From the NCBI RefSeq assembly GCF_037023755.1, contig NZ_CP146100.1:4743501-4807500 (forward strand): DNA of 64,000 nucleotides, given 5' to 3'. The notes beneath the pieces are model-generated. The model did not search any database and was not told the origin of the DNA. It saw only the letters and a program-made list of their open reading frames with translations. Shown here piece after piece: positions 62,345 to 64,000 of the stretch; within the stretch, counting starts at the first letter, position 1, and each line of letters opens with the position of its first letter. The translations under genes were made by a program, and so were the position numbers. This DNA comes from Saccharopolyspora sp. SCSIO 74807. Lineage in GTDB: Bacteria > Actinomycetota > Actinomycetes > Mycobacteriales > Pseudonocardiaceae.

Positions 62345-62788
62345 TCATTCCGACGTGGTCGGCTGCTCGGCCACGCGGACCTTGCGCTTGCGGTACTGCG
62401 AGAACAGGCCGTGGTCGATCGCCCAGCGCCCGCCGTTGAAGCCGAGCATCAGCGCGGAAACCCCGATGACCAGCACGAGTTCGTACCCCTGCGGGGAGAA
62501 CAGCCCGTAGGGAGCGTGCACGAAGAAGATCGCTCCGGCCATCACGATCGCGATGCAGATGCCCACCAGCGGCAGCAGCAACCCGAGGATCAGCAGCAAG
62601 CCGCCGACGAGCTCGACCATCGCGGTGAACCAGGCGGCCACCGAGGGCAGCGGGATGCCGATCTGCCGGAAAGCGTCCACGACGGTGGGCATGCCGATCC
62701 CGAAGACCTTCTGCGCACCGTGCGCGATCAGCACGATGCCGATCGCGAGGCGGGCGATGAAGGTGAGCAGGTCCCGCAGGTGACGCAT
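62345..62788 (-). CDS. DoxX-family membrane protein
   Basis: Four-helix membrane protein of 147 residues: IARLAIGIVLIAHGAQKVFG, FRQIGIPLPSVAAWFTAMVELVGGLLLILG, VMAGAIFFVHAPYG and GYELVLVIGVSALML. DoxX proteins act in thiosulfate or redox-stress systems; the role here is unknown. GGGAGAG precedes the ATG. Confidence 0.9.
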   Translation of the reverse strand: MRHLRDLLTFIARLAIGIVLIAHGAQKVFGIGMPTVVDAFRQIGIPLPSVAAWFTAMVELVGGLLLILGLLLPLVGICIAIVMAGAIFFVHAPYGLFSPQGYELVLVIGVSALMLGFNGGRWAIDHGLFSQYRKRKVRVAEQPTTSE

Positions 62789-62883
62789 GTCGCTCTCCCG
62801 GTGTTCGCGGCGGCTGTTGCGGCGTCGGGGGAGGTGCGGCCAGTGTGCGGGCGCGGCCGGTGCGGGGCATCCCGGCCGGAACG

Positions 62884-62920
62884 CCGTGGGCCCCCGGTGC
62901 GCGCGACCGGGGGCCCACGG
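62884..62920 (-). terminator. Acyl-CoA dehydrogenase terminator
   Basis: A perfect 15-bp stem (CCGTGGGCCCCCGGT with its complement) and a 7-base loop lie 21 bp past the leftward stop codon. Confidence 0.8.
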
Positions 62921-62941
62921 GCCGGAGCTGCGTGCGGGCTT

Positions 62942-64000
62942 TTAGCCCTTGAGCAGCGCGCGGGCCATCACCATGCGCTGGATCTGGTTGGTGCCCTCGT
63001 AGATCTGGGTGATCTTGGCGTCGCGCATCATCCGCTCGACCGGGAAGTCCCTGGTGTAGCCGGCGCCGCCGAACAGCTGCACCGCGTCGGTGGTGACCTC
63101 CATGGCCACGTCGGAGGCGTAGCACTTGGCGGCCGCCGAGATGAACCCGAGCTTGCCCTCACCGCGCTCGGCGCGCGCCGCGGACACGTAGACCATGTGC
63201 CTGGCGGCCTCGATCTTCATGGCCATGTCGGCGAGCATGAACTGCACGCCCTGGAAGTCCGAGATGGCCTTGCCGAACTGCTTGCGTTCCTTGACGTAGT
63301 CGATCGCGGAGTCCAGCGCGCCCTGCGCGATGCCCACGGCCTGCGCGCCGATCGTCGGGCGGGTGTGGTCCAGCGTGGCGAGCGCGGTCTTGAACCCGGT
63401 GCCGGGCTCGCCGATGATCCGGTCGCCGGGGATGGTGCAGTCCTCGAAGTACAGCTCCACCGTGGGCGAGCCCTTGATCCCGAGCTTCTTCTCCTTCGGC
63501 CCGACCACGAATCCCGGGTCGTCCTTGTGCACCACGAACGCGCTGATGCCGTTGGCGCCCTGGTCCGGGTCGGTGACGGCCATGACGGTGTACCAGCTCG
63601 ACTCGCCGCCGTTGGTGATCCAGCACTTGGTGCCGTTGAGCACCCAGTCGTCGCCGTCGCGGTGCGCGCGGGTCTTCATCGAGCCCGCGTCGGAGCCGGC
63701 TTCGCGTTCGGACAGCGCGTAGGAGGCGGTGGTCTCGCCGGAGGCGATCGAACCGAGCACCTTGCTCTTGAGGTCCTCCGAGCCGGACAGCAGGATCGGC
63801 ATGGTGCCGAGCTTGTTCACCGCCGGGATCAGCGAGGACGAGGCGCACACCCGCGCGACCTCTTCGATCACGATGCAGGTGGCGACCGAGTCGGCCCCTT
63901 CGCCGCCGTACTGCTCGGGCACGTGCACCGCGGCGAAGCCGGACTTCACCAGCGCATCGAGCGCTTCTCGCGGGTAGCGCTCCTGCTCGTCGACCTCGGC
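62942..64000 (-). CDS. Acyl-CoA dehydrogenase (5' end outside window)
   Basis: FAD enzyme that introduces the alpha-beta double bond in acyl-CoAs. The visible about 353 residues run from AEVDEQERYPREALDALVKSG to the C-terminus. Seen: YALSEREAGSDAGSM, WVLNGTKCWITNGG, FKTALATLDHTRPTIGAQAVG, RKQFGKAISDFQGVQFMLADM and the catalytic Glu region QIYEGTNQIQRMVMARALL. Family length is about 385, so only about 30 residues are missing. It resembles FadE25-type enzymes of mycobacteria. Confidence 0.93.
   Translation of the reverse strand, partial: AEVDEQERYPREALDALVKSGFAAVHVPEQYGGEGADSVATCIVIEEVARVCASSSLIPAVNKLGTMPILLSGSEDLKSKVLGSIASGETTASYALSEREAGSDAGSMKTRAHRDGDDWVLNGTKCWITNGGESSWYTVMAVTDPDQGANGISAFVVHKDDPGFVVGPKEKKLGIKGSPTVELYFEDCTIPGDRIIGEPGTGFKTALATLDHTRPTIGAQAVGIAQGALDSAIDYVKERKQFGKAISDFQGVQFMLADMAMKIEAARHMVYVSAARAERGEGKLGFISAAAKCYASDVAMEVTTDAVQLFGGAGYTRDFPVERMMRDAKITQIYEGTNQIQRMVMARALLKG

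Overview
The window is 64 kb of high-GC chromosomal DNA from an actinomycete. Support comes from GTG/TTG starts with GGAGG-type ribosome sites, IdeR/DtxR-type iron boxes, a ClgR-type box before clpC, a MurT/GatD pair, a Ddn-like F420 protein and an MAB_1171c-type membrane protein. A Pseudonocardiales genus such as Saccharopolyspora would fit, but no rRNA or species marker is present. The window starts inside a siderophore synthetase and ends inside an acyl-CoA dehydrogenase.

Layout. 0-4.4 kb: iron-regulated siderophore genes (IucA/IucC synthetase, PLP decarboxylase, iron-siderophore binding lipoprotein) around two iron boxes. 4.7-9.3 kb: SDR, GH3 glycosidase and IlvD/Edd sugar-acid dehydratase, all leftward. 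9.7-12.4 kb: a ClpC-type unfoldase without the usual middle domain, behind a ClgR-like box. 12.5-16.9 kb: the most unusual part. Two small proteins share a leader and have Gly/Asp/Asn-rich tails. With them are a PqqD-domain/M50 membrane protease and a secreted Gly-rich beta-roll protein. Strong hairpins follow the two precursors and the secreted gene. I read this as a candidate peptide-maturation system. 17-21 kb: CitMHS transporter with a CitA/CitB-type two-component pair. 21-24 kb: hydrolase, methyltransferase and orphan binding protein. 24-33 kb: Baeyer-Villiger monooxygenase with a coupled beta-propeller lactonase-like protein, enoyl-CoA hydratase and a thiolase/hydratase fusion, which look like ring and acyl-CoA catabolism.

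33-38.5 kb: O-methyltransferase, DapA-family aldolase, Ddn-like protein, MAB_1171c-type membrane protein and amidohydrolase. 38.5-40.4 kb: a decayed patch (internally deleted aldehyde dehydrogenase, IS481-like relic) followed by a candidate small secreted toxin and DUF4288 immunity pair. 40.7-44.4 kb: GntP permease, LysR regulator and tartrate/D-malate dehydrogenase. The two target genes carry the same 33-bp upstream box.

44.4-53.7 kb: selenium and formate metabolism. tRNA-Sec and selD lie divergently. A formate dehydrogenase operon (alpha, FeS beta, NrfD-like gamma) has an alpha subunit read through an in-frame UGA, with a SECIS hairpin directly after it. A TetR/MFS efflux pair lies between the two. 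54-57 kb: MacB/FtsX-type ABC exporter. 57.9-61.7 kb: cell-wall genes murT, gatD and a MurJ-type flippase. 61.8-64 kb: YkvA-like protein, DoxX and acyl-CoA dehydrogenase. No rRNA, CRISPR array, complete insertion sequence or replication origin was found.
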